From Prado023 sp963700395 (GTDB lineage: Bacteria; Actinomycetota; Actinomycetes; S36-B12; CAIYMF01), in assembly GCA_963700395.1 (NCBI GenBank), contig CAVOXI010000008.1, forward strand, positions 124,001 to 188,000: 64,000 bases of DNA, in the 5' to 3' direction. This document shows, in pieces, positions 17,701-25,212 of this stretch (within the stretch, counting starts at the first letter, position 1; each line of letters begins with the position of its first letter). The translations under genes and the position numbers were made by a program. The notes under the pieces are model-generated. The model had not been told where the DNA came from and searched no databases. It worked only from the letters and a program-made list of their open reading frames with translations.

Positions 17701-18321
17701 GTCATCACCCCAGAACTCCACCCGCAGGGGGTGCTCCTCAGTGGGCGGGAACACGTCGAGGATCCCGCCCCGGATCGCGAACTGCCCACGCTTCTCGACG
17801 AGGTCGGTGGCCGCGTAGCCGATCGTCACCAGGGCTTCGGCGAGGTCCTCATGGGCGATCTCGTCGCCTGGGCGCACCACCACCGGCTCGAGGTCGCCCA
17901 AGCCCTGGACGATCGGCTGCAGGAGCGCCCGGATCGGGGCCACGACCAGGTCGAGGGCGCCGATCGTCTCGTCCGAGGCGTCCGGGTGGGCCAATCGGCG
18001 CAGCACGGCCAGGCGCCGCCCGACCGTGTCCGAGCTCGGGCTCAGCCGCTCGTGCGGGAGGGTCTCCCACGCGGGCAGCACCGCGACCCGGGTGGAACCG
18101 GCGAGGCTGCTCGCGGCCGACGCGAGGTCCTCGGCCTGCCGGGTGGTTGCCGTGACCGCAAGGACGAGTCGGTTGCGCGACATGCCAGCTGCGAGGAAGG
18201 GGATCGCGGCATCGGGTGTGACGACCGAGCCGTGCGGGCCGTCAGCGCGGGCGGCACGTGCGAACGCCGGGTCGAGGAGCAGGCCGGCCAGAAGTCCAGA
18301 GAGGTCCATGATCGCGCCCAT
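14722..18321 (-). CDS. mfd: Transcription-repair coupling factor Mfd
   Basis: Mfd is a DNA translocase that removes RNA polymerase stalled at lesions and recruits UvrA. This 1199-residue protein has every module: the UvrB-homology region (about 20-340, with GGILDVFPPTEEHPLRVEFWG), the RNA-polymerase interaction domain (about 500-570, LAAGDFVVHEQHGVGRYV), the RecG-like helicase core with Walker A GDVGYGKTE near 675 and DEEQRFG near 778, LVSTTIVESGLDIP and QLHQLRGRVGRGRERAYAY, and the C-terminal UvrA-binding domain. The frame is intact. The start could be ATG 18321 or the ATG four codons later. The stop overlaps the downstream lipoprotein start. Confidence 0.98.
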   Translation of the reverse strand: MGAIMDLSGLLAGLLLDPAFARAARADGPHGSVVTPDAAIPFLAAGMSRNRLVLAVTATTRQAEDLASAASSLAGSTRVAVLPAWETLPHERLSPSSDTVGRRLAVLRRLAHPDASDETIGALDLVVAPIRALLQPIVQGLGDLEPVVVRPGDEIAHEDLAEALVTIGYAATDLVEKRGQFAIRGGILDVFPPTEEHPLRVEFWGDDVEEVRYFRVADQRSLEVARHGLWAPPCRELLLTPAVRARAAALADRHAQLAEMCAKLAEGIAVEGMEALAPVLADGMESLVDALARAGTGDQPPLVLLCDPELVRAKAHDLVATSSEFLAASWHNAAVGNETPIDLGAATYRTIEEVRAAADDLGVAWWTAGPFGLAAAGQDADDDTDAAVLDPLSIDDDAIALPISATPAYRGDGKALVSDLRAALAAGRRVVTVTAGVGSAQRLAEQLGAADVAARVVPGVTRWPPGSGVVTVTTGRLDHGLDAPGAGLLIVTETDIRGQKGSTRDMARLPSRRRNTVDPLQLAAGDFVVHEQHGVGRYVEMTQRTVGGATREYLVLEYAPSKRGQPPDRLYVPTDQLDQVTRYVGGEAPSVHRLGGADWQQTKSRARKAVRQIAGELVKLYAARQQAVGYAFGADTPWQRELEDAFAYTETPDQDSTINEVKADMERAVPMDRLVCGDVGYGKTEIAVRAAFKAVQDGKQVAVLVPTTLLVQQHFQTFSDRYEGFPVKVAALSRFQTDKEARAVLEGISDGTVDVVIGTHRLFSSQTRFKDLGLLIVDEEQRFGVEHKEHIKALRTNVDVLTMSATPIPRTLEMAVTGIREMSTILTPPEERLPILTYVGAYDPKQISAAIRRELLRDGQVFFVHNRVESIDRVAAKLRVLVPEARISTAHGQMNEHALEQIIVDFWEKRSDVLVSTTIVESGLDIPNANTLIVDRADAFGLSQLHQLRGRVGRGRERAYAYFLYPPEKPLTQTAHDRLATIAAHTDLGAGMAVAMKDLEIRGAGNMLGGEQSGHIADVGFDLYIRLVGEALAEYRGDAGAELADVKVELPVDAHIPHGYVSGERLRLDAYRRIAAATDDASIDEVVAELRDRFGPLPEPVERLMDVARLRGLARSAGVSEVVLAGSNVRFGGVQLPESRTLRLLRLYPGAQVKPVTRTILVPRPKPATVGAAPVIDAALVAWAREVIGSVILEPIGGT

Positions 18322-18388
18322 TCTCCCACCAGAACAGCCGGCGCTCCACGCCCCGCCCGCGGGGGACGACGGATGCGGTGGGTGTTCG

Positions 18389-19195
18389 TCAGCGCCAGTT
18401 GGCGGTGAAGGCCGGGACCAGGGTGGGGTGGCAGATCAGGACCGGGCCCGCCTTCGGGGGCATCTGGTTGAACGCCTGCTCGGGACCGAGGGCGACGAGG
18501 CCCGCGGCCAGCGCGCAGGCGTACGGAGCGGCGAGGTCCCACTCGTTCAGGCCCCCGGGATGCAGGTACGCCTCGGCCCGGCCCGCCATCACCTCGCCGA
18601 GCTTGGCACCCACCGAGCCGACGTTGGCCGCCTCGATGCCCCGGGACGTGATGCCCGCCTCAGCCAGGTCCACCGAGACGTCCTCGAGCATCCGGCTCAG
18701 CCCAGCGGGGGGCCGGGAGCGGGAGACCACGATCCTCAGGGCGCGGTTCGCGGGGAGCACCTGGACCGCCCTCGGCCGATCGGTGCGCCACAGCTCACCG
18801 AGGGCCGGCACGTCCACGACCGCGTCGGTGAGGGCACCCGCCACCCCGGCGCCCCGCTGCCAGAGCGCGACATGCACCGCGAAGTCGGTCCTGCCCTGCC
18901 CGTACTCGTCGGTGCCGTCGAGGGGGTCGATGATCCACACGCGATCGGCACCCAGGCGCCCGGCCGAGTCCGGCGCCTCCTCCGAGAGCACGGCGTCCCC
19001 GGGCCGCTCTGCCGTCAGGCGGTCGGAGAGGACCTGCTGGGCGAGCCGGTCACCTGCGTCCTTGAGTTCCCGGCGGCGGACCTCGTCGTCGACGGGACCG
19101 AACCGTGCTCGCAGGTCGAGCACCGCCATTCCGGCCTCACGGGCGATCTCAGCGGCGAAGGAGGCGTCAAGAGGACACGCTCGGAATCCTCCCAC
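18389..19195 (-). CDS. cysQ: 3'(2'),5'-bisphosphate nucleotidase / inositol-phosphatase family (CysQ-like)
   Basis: This 268-residue protein belongs to the Mg-dependent, Li-sensitive phosphatase superfamily. The metal motifs are LSEE near residue 71, WIIDPLDGTDEY near 87 and GGLNEWDLAAPYA near 214. The spacing and the final NEWD fit CysQ, which removes 3'-phosphate from PAP made by sulfate assimilation. Inositol-phosphatase activity cannot be excluded. The start is GTG 19195 (MGGFRACPLD), with no convincing ribosome site. It is followed, 67 bases on, by mfd. No sulfur genes are nearby to decide the substrate. Confidence 0.82.
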   Translation of the reverse strand: MGGFRACPLDASFAAEIAREAGMAVLDLRARFGPVDDEVRRRELKDAGDRLAQQVLSDRLTAERPGDAVLSEEAPDSAGRLGADRVWIIDPLDGTDEYGQGRTDFAVHVALWQRGAGVAGALTDAVVDVPALGELWRTDRPRAVQVLPANRALRIVVSRSRPPAGLSRMLEDVSVDLAEAGITSRGIEAANVGSVGAKLGEVMAGRAEAYLHPGGLNEWDLAAPYACALAAGLVALGPEQAFNQMPPKAGPVLICHPTLVPAFTANWR

Positions 19196-19219
19196 GTGCG
19201 GTGCGCCGAACGCGCCGGC

Positions 19220-19810
19220 TCAGCGGTTGAACTGGTTCTGCGCCGGCTCCAGCCCCTGGCGCACCAGCACCTCGGTGGCGTCCACGGCCTCACCCAGCAG
19301 CAGGTCGACCTCGCTGCGCTCCGAGCTCCCGAACGGTCGCAGGACGAAGTCGGCCGGGTCCTGACGCCCGGGTGGGCGACCGATGCCCAGACGGATCCGC
19401 AGGAACTCGCCACCGCCCAGCGAGCGGCGCAGGGAGCGCAGGCCGTTGTGGCCGTTGTCCCCGCCCCCCTGCTTTATCCGCAGGCCGCCCAACGGCAGGT
19501 CGAGCTCGTCGTGCAGGACGACCAGCTGCTCGACGGGGACCTTGAAGAACTCCATCAGGCACGACACGGGACCGCCGGACTCGTTCATGAAGCCGCGCGA
19601 GCGGGCCAGGACGACGCGGGTGGCGCCATGGCCCAGGGGGCCGAGCCGACCCTCGTAGACCTCAGCGCGACATCGTCGATGCGTGGACAGGCTCCCGCCC
19701 AGGGAGCCCGCGAGCGCCTCGACCGCCATGGCGCCGATGTTGTGCCGGGTGCCGGCGTAGCCCGGACCGGGGTTGCCGAGCCCGACGACCAACCACGGCG
19801 TGTCGGACAA
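19220..19810 (-). CDS. pth: Peptidyl-tRNA hydrolase
   Basis: Pth releases tRNA from peptidyl-tRNAs that drop off the ribosome. The roughly 196-residue protein shows WLVVGLGNPGPGYAGTRHNIG (with the catalytic His), the MNESGGPV loop, VVLHDELDLPLGGLRIKQ and GGDNGHNGLRSL, ending in a typical C-terminal helix. The nearest in-frame start giving a normal N-terminus is TTG 19810, eight bases past the rplY stop. An ATG at 19852 would overlap rplY and add 14 residues. The rplY-pth pair is the usual actinobacterial arrangement and is probably one transcript. Confidence 0.95.
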   Translation of the reverse strand: MSDTPWLVVGLGNPGPGYAGTRHNIGAMAVEALAGSLGGSLSTHRRCRAEVYEGRLGPLGHGATRVVLARSRGFMNESGGPVSCLMEFFKVPVEQLVVLHDELDLPLGGLRIKQGGGDNGHNGLRSLRRSLGGGEFLRIRLGIGRPPGRQDPADFVLRPFGSSERSEVDLLLGEAVDATEVLVRQGLEPAQNQFNR

Positions 19811-19817
19811 TCCGGGG

Positions 19818-20393
19818 TCAGTCCTTCGCTTCAGCCGCGTCGACAGCCGCATCCTCAACATAGGCGGCCTCCTCGACAGCCTCGCGGGCCTCGGCCACGG
19901 CCGCCTGGGCGTCCTCGAGGGCGTGCTGGTCCTCGACGGCCTGCTTGAGGGCGGCAGCGGCGGCGGCCTCCGGGTCCTCGCCGGCCGCGATGGCAGCCTC
20001 GATCGCCTCGACGGCGGCGGCGACGTCGACGCCGGCCTCCTCGGCGGCAGCCTCGGCGTTGGCGATGGCCTCGGCAGCGGCCGCACGGGCCGTGGCCTCG
20101 GCCTTGCCGATCACGACCAGGTCGACGTGCTCGAGGACCTGGCGGACGACGTCACGCTGGATGTCGCGCGGGGCGCAGACGTAGTCGGTGCCGTCGACGG
20201 CCAGGGCCAGGACCACACGGGGCTGGCGCAGGGCCTTGGACAGGTCGTGGCCGTCCAGGGCGACGTGGACCGGGTCCGAGCCGTGGCCGTAGATGACGGC
20301 GGGGATCATCCCGGTGCGGCGAAGCCGGCGGGCAGCGCCCTTGCCGAAGTCGCTGCGCGGGACGGCGGACATGTGAACCTGGGTGTCAGACAC
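19818..20393 (-). CDS. rplY: 50S ribosomal protein L25/Ctc with an Ala/Glu-rich C-terminus replacing the usual domain
   Basis: L25 binds 5S rRNA. The N-terminal RNA-binding domain is normal (residues 1-93: FGKGAARRLRRTGMIPAVIYGHG ... HVDLVVIG). Actinobacterial Ctc proteins usually continue with a beta-rich TL5-type domain that begins near a motif like RGEKV. That domain is not seen here. Instead residues about 95-191 are almost wholly Ala, Glu, Asp and Val in a helical, low-complexity pattern (AEAIANAEAAAEEAG, EAIEAAIAAGEDPEAA). The frame is intact from ATG 20393. The gene leads directly into pth. Confidence 0.9.
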   Translation of the reverse strand: MSDTQVHMSAVPRSDFGKGAARRLRRTGMIPAVIYGHGSDPVHVALDGHDLSKALRQPRVVLALAVDGTDYVCAPRDIQRDVVRQVLEHVDLVVIGKAEATARAAAAEAIANAEAAAEEAGVDVAAAVEAIEAAIAAGEDPEAAAAAALKQAVEDQHALEDAQAAVAEAREAVEEAAYVEDAAVDAAEAKD

Positions 20394-20583
20394 GACACGA
20401 ACTCCTCAGACGTGGGGCAATGGTCCTTCGGCTGGAGGGAGGACCCGCCACCACGTCGATCACGGCAGCCGCAACGCCGAACGCAGCGGGGCACCCTCGC
20501 CGAGGAATGACCGGAGTCTACCGTCGGCCGGACGCCCGAACAAAACGCAGGAGCACTCGGGGTCACCCCACCGGGGTCAGCGC

Positions 20584-21573
20584 TCAGTGCGTGGGATCAC
20601 CGTTCGGCGTCGGGTCGAACATGCGGGTCACGGAGCCGTCGGTGAAGACCTCCTTGATGGCGGTGGCCAGCAGGGGGGCGATCGACAGGACGGTGAGCTT
20701 GTCGAGGGTCGCGGTGATGGGCAGGGTGTCGGTCACGACCACCTCGGAGATCGGCGAGTCCGCCAGCCGCCGGACGGCCGGGTCGGACAGGATCCCGTGC
20801 GTCGCGGCGACCACGACCTCCTTGGCGCCCTGCTCGAGCAGGGTCTCGGCCGCCTTCACGATCGTGCCGCCGGTGTCGATCATGTCGTCGACGACGACGC
20901 AGACCCGCCCCTTCACGTCGCCGACCACCTCGAGGACCTTGACCTGGTTGGGCAGGTCGGGGTCGCGTCGCTTGTGGATGATGGCCAGGGGCGCGCCCAG
21001 CACGTCGGTCCACCGCTCGGCCACGCGCACGCGCCCGGCGTCCGGGGACACCACCGTGATCTGCTCACCGGCGAGCCTGGCCTGGATGTGGTCGGCGAGC
21101 AGCGGCAGCGCGAACAGGTGGTCGACGGGTCCGTCGAAGAAGCCCTGGATCTGGGCGGTGTGCAGGTCGACGGAGATGAGGCGGTCGGCACCGGCGGTCT
21201 TGAAGAGGTCGGCCATGAGCCGGGCGCTGATGGGCTCGCGCCCGCGGTGCTTCTTGTCCTGGCGCGCATAGCCGTAGAACGGGAGCACGACGGTGATCCG
21301 CTTGGCCGAGGCGCGCTTGAGCGCGTCGACCATGATCATCTGCTCCATGATCCACTTGTTGATCGGCGCCGTGTGGGCCTGCAGCACGAACGCATCGGCC
21401 CCGCGCACGGACTCCTCGAACCGCACGAAGATCTCGCCGTTGGCGAAGTCGTAGGCCGAGGTCGGGGTCAGCGGAACCTCGAGCTGCGCGGCGACCGCCT
21501 TGGCCAGCGCTGGATGACTGCGCCCGCTGAAGAGCATCAGGTGCTTCTTGGGCTTGTAGGTCATTCCAGCCAT
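20584..21573 (-). CDS. prs: Ribose-phosphate pyrophosphokinase (PRPP synthetase)
   Basis: This enzyme makes PRPP from ribose-5-phosphate and ATP for nucleotide, His and Trp synthesis. The 329-residue protein has LMLFSGRSHPALA, FANGEIFVRF, the ATP loop YGYARQDKKHRGREPISA, SVDLHTAQIQGFF and the PRPP-binding motif VVVDDMIDTGGT. The start ATG 21573 is chosen because GGAGG lies seven bases upstream; a second ATG three codons later is less well placed. Gene order glmU-tdk-prs on one strand suggests one transcript; prs normally follows glmU directly, so tdk looks inserted. Confidence 0.97.
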   Translation of the reverse strand: MAGMTYKPKKHLMLFSGRSHPALAKAVAAQLEVPLTPTSAYDFANGEIFVRFEESVRGADAFVLQAHTAPINKWIMEQMIMVDALKRASAKRITVVLPFYGYARQDKKHRGREPISARLMADLFKTAGADRLISVDLHTAQIQGFFDGPVDHLFALPLLADHIQARLAGEQITVVSPDAGRVRVAERWTDVLGAPLAIIHKRRDPDLPNQVKVLEVVGDVKGRVCVVVDDMIDTGGTIVKAAETLLEQGAKEVVVAATHGILSDPAVRRLADSPISEVVVTDTLPITATLDKLTVLSIAPLLATAIKEVFTDGSVTRMFDPTPNGDPTH

Positions 21574-21598
21574 GCGGTGTCCTCCTGCAGGGGGGCTG

Positions 21599-22249
21599 TC
21601 AACGGGGCACATCGTTGCCGATGCCCGCCGTGGCCGCGACACCGACCCCGTTGTTGACGGCTGTCTCACCGAGGCGGACGCGCCAGCAGCGGTAGCACAT
21701 CGGGTCGTAGGTGACCTTCTCGTTGCCCCCGGTTCGGGCGACGTCGCCGATCACGACCGTGTCGCCGGTGGCGGTCAGGCGTCCGTCGACGAAGCGGGCG
21801 TTGATCACCGCGGGCCGCTCGCAGGCCGCGCACCGGGGCTCGATCGCCATCGGAGCGACCTTGTCGGCCAGCTCGAGGAGCCGACGCGCGCCCTCGAACA
21901 GGGCCGAGGAGAAGTCCGTGCGCAGGCCGAAGCAGATGATCTCGGTGCCGGCCGCGCTCATGGCCGCCAGGACGTCCACGTCGCCGGCCGTCAGGAACTG
22001 CGCCTCATCGATGACCACGGTGTTCGCGCCGTTGAACAGCTCGGGACGGACCGTGCCCGGCTGGAGCTGGATCGCCTGCGCGGTCATCCCCGTGCGCGAG
22101 GTCACGGTGTCGGTGGACCGGTCCATGGTCGTCGCGAGCACAGCGCGGTTCGGGTGGGATGCGGCGTCGGGGCGGTGCTTCTCATGGGCCGTCATCAGGG
22201 CGAACGCGGACTTGCCCGACCCCATCACGCCGAAGTGGAACGCGAGCAC
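21599..22249 (-). CDS. tdk: Thymidine kinase (type II, TK1-like)
   Basis: The enzyme phosphorylates thymidine in the salvage pathway. The 216-residue sequence has Walker A GVMGSGKS at residues 7-14, the DEAQF motif near 80, the segment CFGLRTDF, and two Cys pairs for structural zinc (CAACE and CYRC). Length and motifs match bacterial TK1-like kinases. It lies three bases after glmU and 25 bases before prs on the same strand. Placement between glmU and prs is not the common actinobacterial order, and many actinobacteria lack tdk. Confidence 0.95.
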   Translation of the reverse strand: MLAFHFGVMGSGKSAFALMTAHEKHRPDAASHPNRAVLATTMDRSTDTVTSRTGMTAQAIQLQPGTVRPELFNGANTVVIDEAQFLTAGDVDVLAAMSAAGTEIICFGLRTDFSSALFEGARRLLELADKVAPMAIEPRCAACERPAVINARFVDGRLTATGDTVVIGDVARTGGNEKVTYDPMCYRCWRVRLGETAVNNGVGVAATAGIGNDVPR

Positions 22250-22252
22250 CCC

Positions 22253-23743
22253 TCACTCCCGCCCGGTGGCGGCGGTGGGGGTGGGGTCGGGGGAGGAGGT
22301 GTCGGTGCCCGGCTCGTGCGCGGCCGCGGCGACCCGCGCCGAGGCCGTTCCCGCCCGGCGGGTCCCCACCCAGCCCTCGATCGTCCGCTGGCGCGCGCGA
22401 CCCAGTCCCAGGGCGCCCGGCGGGACGTCCTCGGTGATCACCGATCCGGCGGCGGTGTAGGCCCCGTCCCCGATCGTCACCGGGGCCACGAGCATCGTGT
22501 CCGAGCCGATCCGGACGTGGTCGCCGACGACGGTCGCGTGCTTGGCCACGCCGTCGTAGTTCACGAAGACTGTGGCCGCGCCGATGTTGGTGCCCTCGCC
22601 GATCGTGGCGTCGCCGACGTAGGACAGGTGGGGCACCTTCGAGCCCGCGCCCACCACCGAGTTCTTGATCTCCACGTAGGCGCCGGCCTTGGACCGCTCC
22701 GCCAGGACCGTGCCGGGCCGCAGGAACGTGAACGGCCCCACCTGCGCACCGGCCCCGATCCGGGCCGAGGTCGCGTGCGTGCGGGTCACGTGCGCACCCG
22801 GCCCCACCTCGCAGTCGACCAGCAGCGTGTCCGGGCCGACCAGCGCCCCGGGCGCGATGCGCGTGCTCCCGCGCAGCAGCGTCCCCGGCTCGAGGGTCGC
22901 GTCCTGGCCCAGCTCGACGGTCACGTCCACCCAGGTCGTGGCCGGATCGACGACCGTGACCCCCGCGCGCATCCAGCCCTCGACGACCCTGCGGTTGAGC
23001 TCGCGGCCCAGGGCGGCGAGCTGGACGCGGTCGTTGACCCCCTCCGTCTGCCAGACATCGTCGGTCACCAGCGCAGCCACGCGTCCCCCGTCGGCGCGCG
23101 CCAGGGCCAGGACGTCGGTCAGGTACAGCTCGCCCTGGTCGTTGTCGGGACGCAGCTGGGCCAGCGCGTCGACCAGCACGCTGCCGTCGAAGGCGTAGAT
23201 GCCCGAGTTGATCTCGTCGATGGCGAGCTGGTCCGCTGTGGCGTCCCGGTGCTCGACGATGCCGGCCACCGAGCCGTCCTCGGCGCGCAGGATGCGCCCG
23301 TACCCGGTCGGGTCCGCGACCCGGGCGGTCAGGACCGTGGCGGCATTGCCCGCGCCCTGGTGCTGGGCGACGAGCTCGGCCAGCGTCGCGCCCGTGAGCA
23401 GGGGGACGTCGCCGTAGGTCACGACAACGGTGCCACTGGCGACCTCGCCCGCTGCCGGGAGCGCGCACTGCACCGCGTGGCCGGTTCCCCGCTGCTCGTC
23501 CTGCACCGCCGTGGCCACGTGCGGCGCCACCGACGCCAGGTGCGCGGCCACGGCGTCGCGGCCGTGCCCGATGACGACCACGAGCCGATCGGCGCCGAGC
23601 ACGTCGGCTGCGGCCACGGCATGACCGACCAGGCTGCGTCCACCGATCTCGTGGAGCACCTTGGGGGTGGCCGAGCGCATGCGCTTGCCCTCCCCTGCGG
23701 CGAGGACGAGGACAGCGCTGACATGGGCTGCGGAGTCGGTCAC
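22253..23743 (-). CDS. glmU: Bifunctional N-acetylglucosamine-1-phosphate uridyltransferase / glucosamine-1-phosphate acetyltransferase
   Basis: GlmU makes UDP-GlcNAc for peptidoglycan. The N-terminal uridyltransferase half has VLAAGEGKRMRS, the QRGTGHAV loop, and YGDVPLL with the Mg-binding Asp. From about residue 255 the left-handed beta-helix acetyltransferase half has hexapeptide repeats, GPFTFLRPGT, AYVEIKNS, NYDGVAKHAT and IGSDTMLVAPV. A Thr/Ala/Pro-rich tail ends the 496-residue protein. The start GTG 23743 has AAGGAA upstream. It is preceded by the tRNA-Gln gene and followed by tdk and prs. Confidence 0.97.
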   Translation of the reverse strand: MTDSAAHVSAVLVLAAGEGKRMRSATPKVLHEIGGRSLVGHAVAAADVLGADRLVVVIGHGRDAVAAHLASVAPHVATAVQDEQRGTGHAVQCALPAAGEVASGTVVVTYGDVPLLTGATLAELVAQHQGAGNAATVLTARVADPTGYGRILRAEDGSVAGIVEHRDATADQLAIDEINSGIYAFDGSVLVDALAQLRPDNDQGELYLTDVLALARADGGRVAALVTDDVWQTEGVNDRVQLAALGRELNRRVVEGWMRAGVTVVDPATTWVDVTVELGQDATLEPGTLLRGSTRIAPGALVGPDTLLVDCEVGPGAHVTRTHATSARIGAGAQVGPFTFLRPGTVLAERSKAGAYVEIKNSVVGAGSKVPHLSYVGDATIGEGTNIGAATVFVNYDGVAKHATVVGDHVRIGSDTMLVAPVTIGDGAYTAAGSVITEDVPPGALGLGRARQRTIEGWVGTRRAGTASARVAAAAHEPGTDTSSPDPTPTAATGRE

Positions 23744-23792
23744 AGGGTTCCTTCGGGAGGTCGCGGTCGGCTCGGATATCGCGGTCAGGGCG

Positions 23793-23863
23793 CTCCCGGT
23801 GAGGGACTCGAACCCCCATTGAGTGCTCCAAAGGCACCTGTCCTGCCGTTGAACGAACCGGGA
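23793..23863 (-). tRNA. tRNA-Gln (UUG)
   Basis: The reverse strand folds into a 71-nt cloverleaf: acceptor UCCCGGU/ACCGGGA, discriminator G73, anticodon loop CUUUGGA giving UUG, and T-loop UUCGAGU. The 3' CCA is not encoded (CGCC follows). It lies 49 bases upstream of the glmU start. Confidence 0.95.
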
Positions 23864-23911
23864 TCGGCGGTGGTGGAAGGATACGCCCAGGCACGGGGGC
23901 CACAATGGAGC

Positions 23912-24556
23912 ATGGCCGCCAGCACCCAGCAGTCCCGAGGTCGGGTCCGCATGAGCGCTCTCGAGCGCCGCGCCCAGCTGATCGAGGTCAGTCGGGGGAT
24001 CTTCGCCGAGCGCGGGTTCGACGCGGCCAGCATCGAGGAGATCGCGGCCGCGGCCAAGATCTCCAAGCCTGTCGTCTACGAGCACTTCGGCGACAAGGAG
24101 AGCCTGTACGCGATCGTCGTCGACCGCGAGATGACCCTGCTGATGTCGATGATGACCGAGTCGCTGACCTCCGACCGGCCGCGGGTCCTGCTCGAGCAGG
24201 CGGCCACGGCGCTGTTCGACTACATCGACGCCCACACCGACGGGTTCCGCGTCCTGCTGCGCCCGCACCCGCGCGGCGACCAGCGGGGAGGCACGTTCGG
24301 GACCGTGATGCGCGAAGTCGCAGACCACCTGACCGACCGGCTGGTCATCGTGTGCCGCAACTACAACTACCCGACCGCGCTGGCCCCGATGTACGCCCAC
24401 ATGCTCGTCGGGATGGTCGCCCTGACCGGCGAGTGGTGGGCCGAGGTGCGCAAGCCCAGCAAGGAGCAGGTCATCACCCAGGTGGTGAACATGGCGTGGA
24501 ACGGCGTGTCGGGGCTGGAGAGGGATCCGGGCCTGGTCACCAGGGAGCGCGGATGA
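23912..24556 (+). CDS. TetR-family transcriptional regulator
   Basis: This 214-residue regulator has a typical N-terminal HTH at residues about 20-65 (RRAQLIEVSRGIFAERGFD, then IEEIAAAAKISKPVVYEHF with the recognition helix) and an all-helical ligand-binding domain. An ATG at 23952 (MSALERRAQ) is an alternative start that keeps the HTH. The CACAAT hexamer five bases before ATG 23912 could be a -10 element of a leaderless transcript. The stop overlaps the following MarR gene by four bases (ATGA). The ligand is unknown, and the tRNA-Gln/glmU genes diverge on the other side. Confidence 0.9.
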   Translation: MAASTQQSRGRVRMSALERRAQLIEVSRGIFAERGFDAASIEEIAAAAKISKPVVYEHFGDKESLYAIVVDREMTLLMSMMTESLTSDRPRVLLEQAATALFDYIDAHTDGFRVLLRPHPRGDQRGGTFGTVMREVADHLTDRLVIVCRNYNYPTALAPMYAHMLVGMVALTGEWWAEVRKPSKEQVITQVVNMAWNGVSGLERDPGLVTRERG

Positions 24557-25101
24557 GCGCACCCGCCGGTGGACCCGCCGACGACGTCGACCAGGTGATC
24601 GCGGCTTGGGGCCGCGAGCGCCCCGACCTGGACCTCACACCGCTGTCGGTGCTGTCCCGCGTCAGCCGGCTCGCGCGCCGGCTGGACCGCGCCCGCGACG
24701 TCGCGTGCGCACGCCACGAGCTGGCCGTCTGGGAGTTCGACGTGCTGGTGGCGCTGCGGCGCACCGGACCGCCCTACCGGCTCACGCCCGGGCAGCTCCT
24801 GGCCGAGACGCTGGTGACCAGCGGGACGATGACCAACCGGATCGACCGCCTGGAGGCGCGTGGCCTGGTCGTTCGGGAGCCGGTGGCCGACGACCGCCGC
24901 GGCACCTGGGTCGCGCTGACCGACGAGGGCCGCAGCCGCGTCGACGGCGCATTCATCGACCTCCTCGTGGAGGAGCGCGACCTGCTGGCCGTGCTGCCAG
25001 CCGCGGACCAGGCGAACGTGTCCGCCAGCCTGCGACGCCTGCTCCTGCAGTTCGAGTCCCCGACGCCTCCCCGACTTGATCGGAGTCTCGGGCGCCCGTG
25101 A
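24553..25101 (+). CDS. MarR-family transcriptional regulator
   Basis: This 182-residue winged-HTH protein starts at ATG 24553, inside the TetR stop. The DNA-binding region reads LTPGQLLAETLVTSGTMTNRIDRLEARGLV followed by the wing PVADDRRGTWVALTDEG, a classic MarR pattern; N- and C-terminal helices form the dimer interface. Overlap with a TetR gene means the two regulators are made together. Possible targets are its own operon or the convergent ABC-F gene, but the sequence gives no proof. Confidence 0.9.
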   Translation: MSAPAGGPADDVDQVIAAWGRERPDLDLTPLSVLSRVSRLARRLDRARDVACARHELAVWEFDVLVALRRTGPPYRLTPGQLLAETLVTSGTMTNRIDRLEARGLVVREPVADDRRGTWVALTDEGRSRVDGAFIDLLVEERDLLAVLPAADQANVSASLRRLLLQFESPTPPRLDRSLGRP

Positions 25102-25212
25102 GGACGTGATCCACATCTCGGTCGGACGGCCGACCTCGAACGTGGATGAAACCGGCGGGACGGGCGGGAGGCGGGCCGGGCCGTCGGGCGTGTGGGGCGG
25201 GCGGGGCGGTGG

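Noticed and set aside
14512..18408. A plus-strand open frame of 1298 codons opposite mfd, and similar long frames opposite glmU, eno, metG and the araBDA genes
   Set aside because: Composition is Arg/Gly/Asp/Val-rich with no domains. They mirror the third-position GC bias of the true gene on the other strand, and each true gene shows full family motifs.
19810..19861. Upstream ATG starts for pth at 19852 or 19861
   Set aside because: They would lie inside rplY and add a basic leader not typical of Pth. TTG 19810 gives the normal N-terminus, though the ribosome site is weak.
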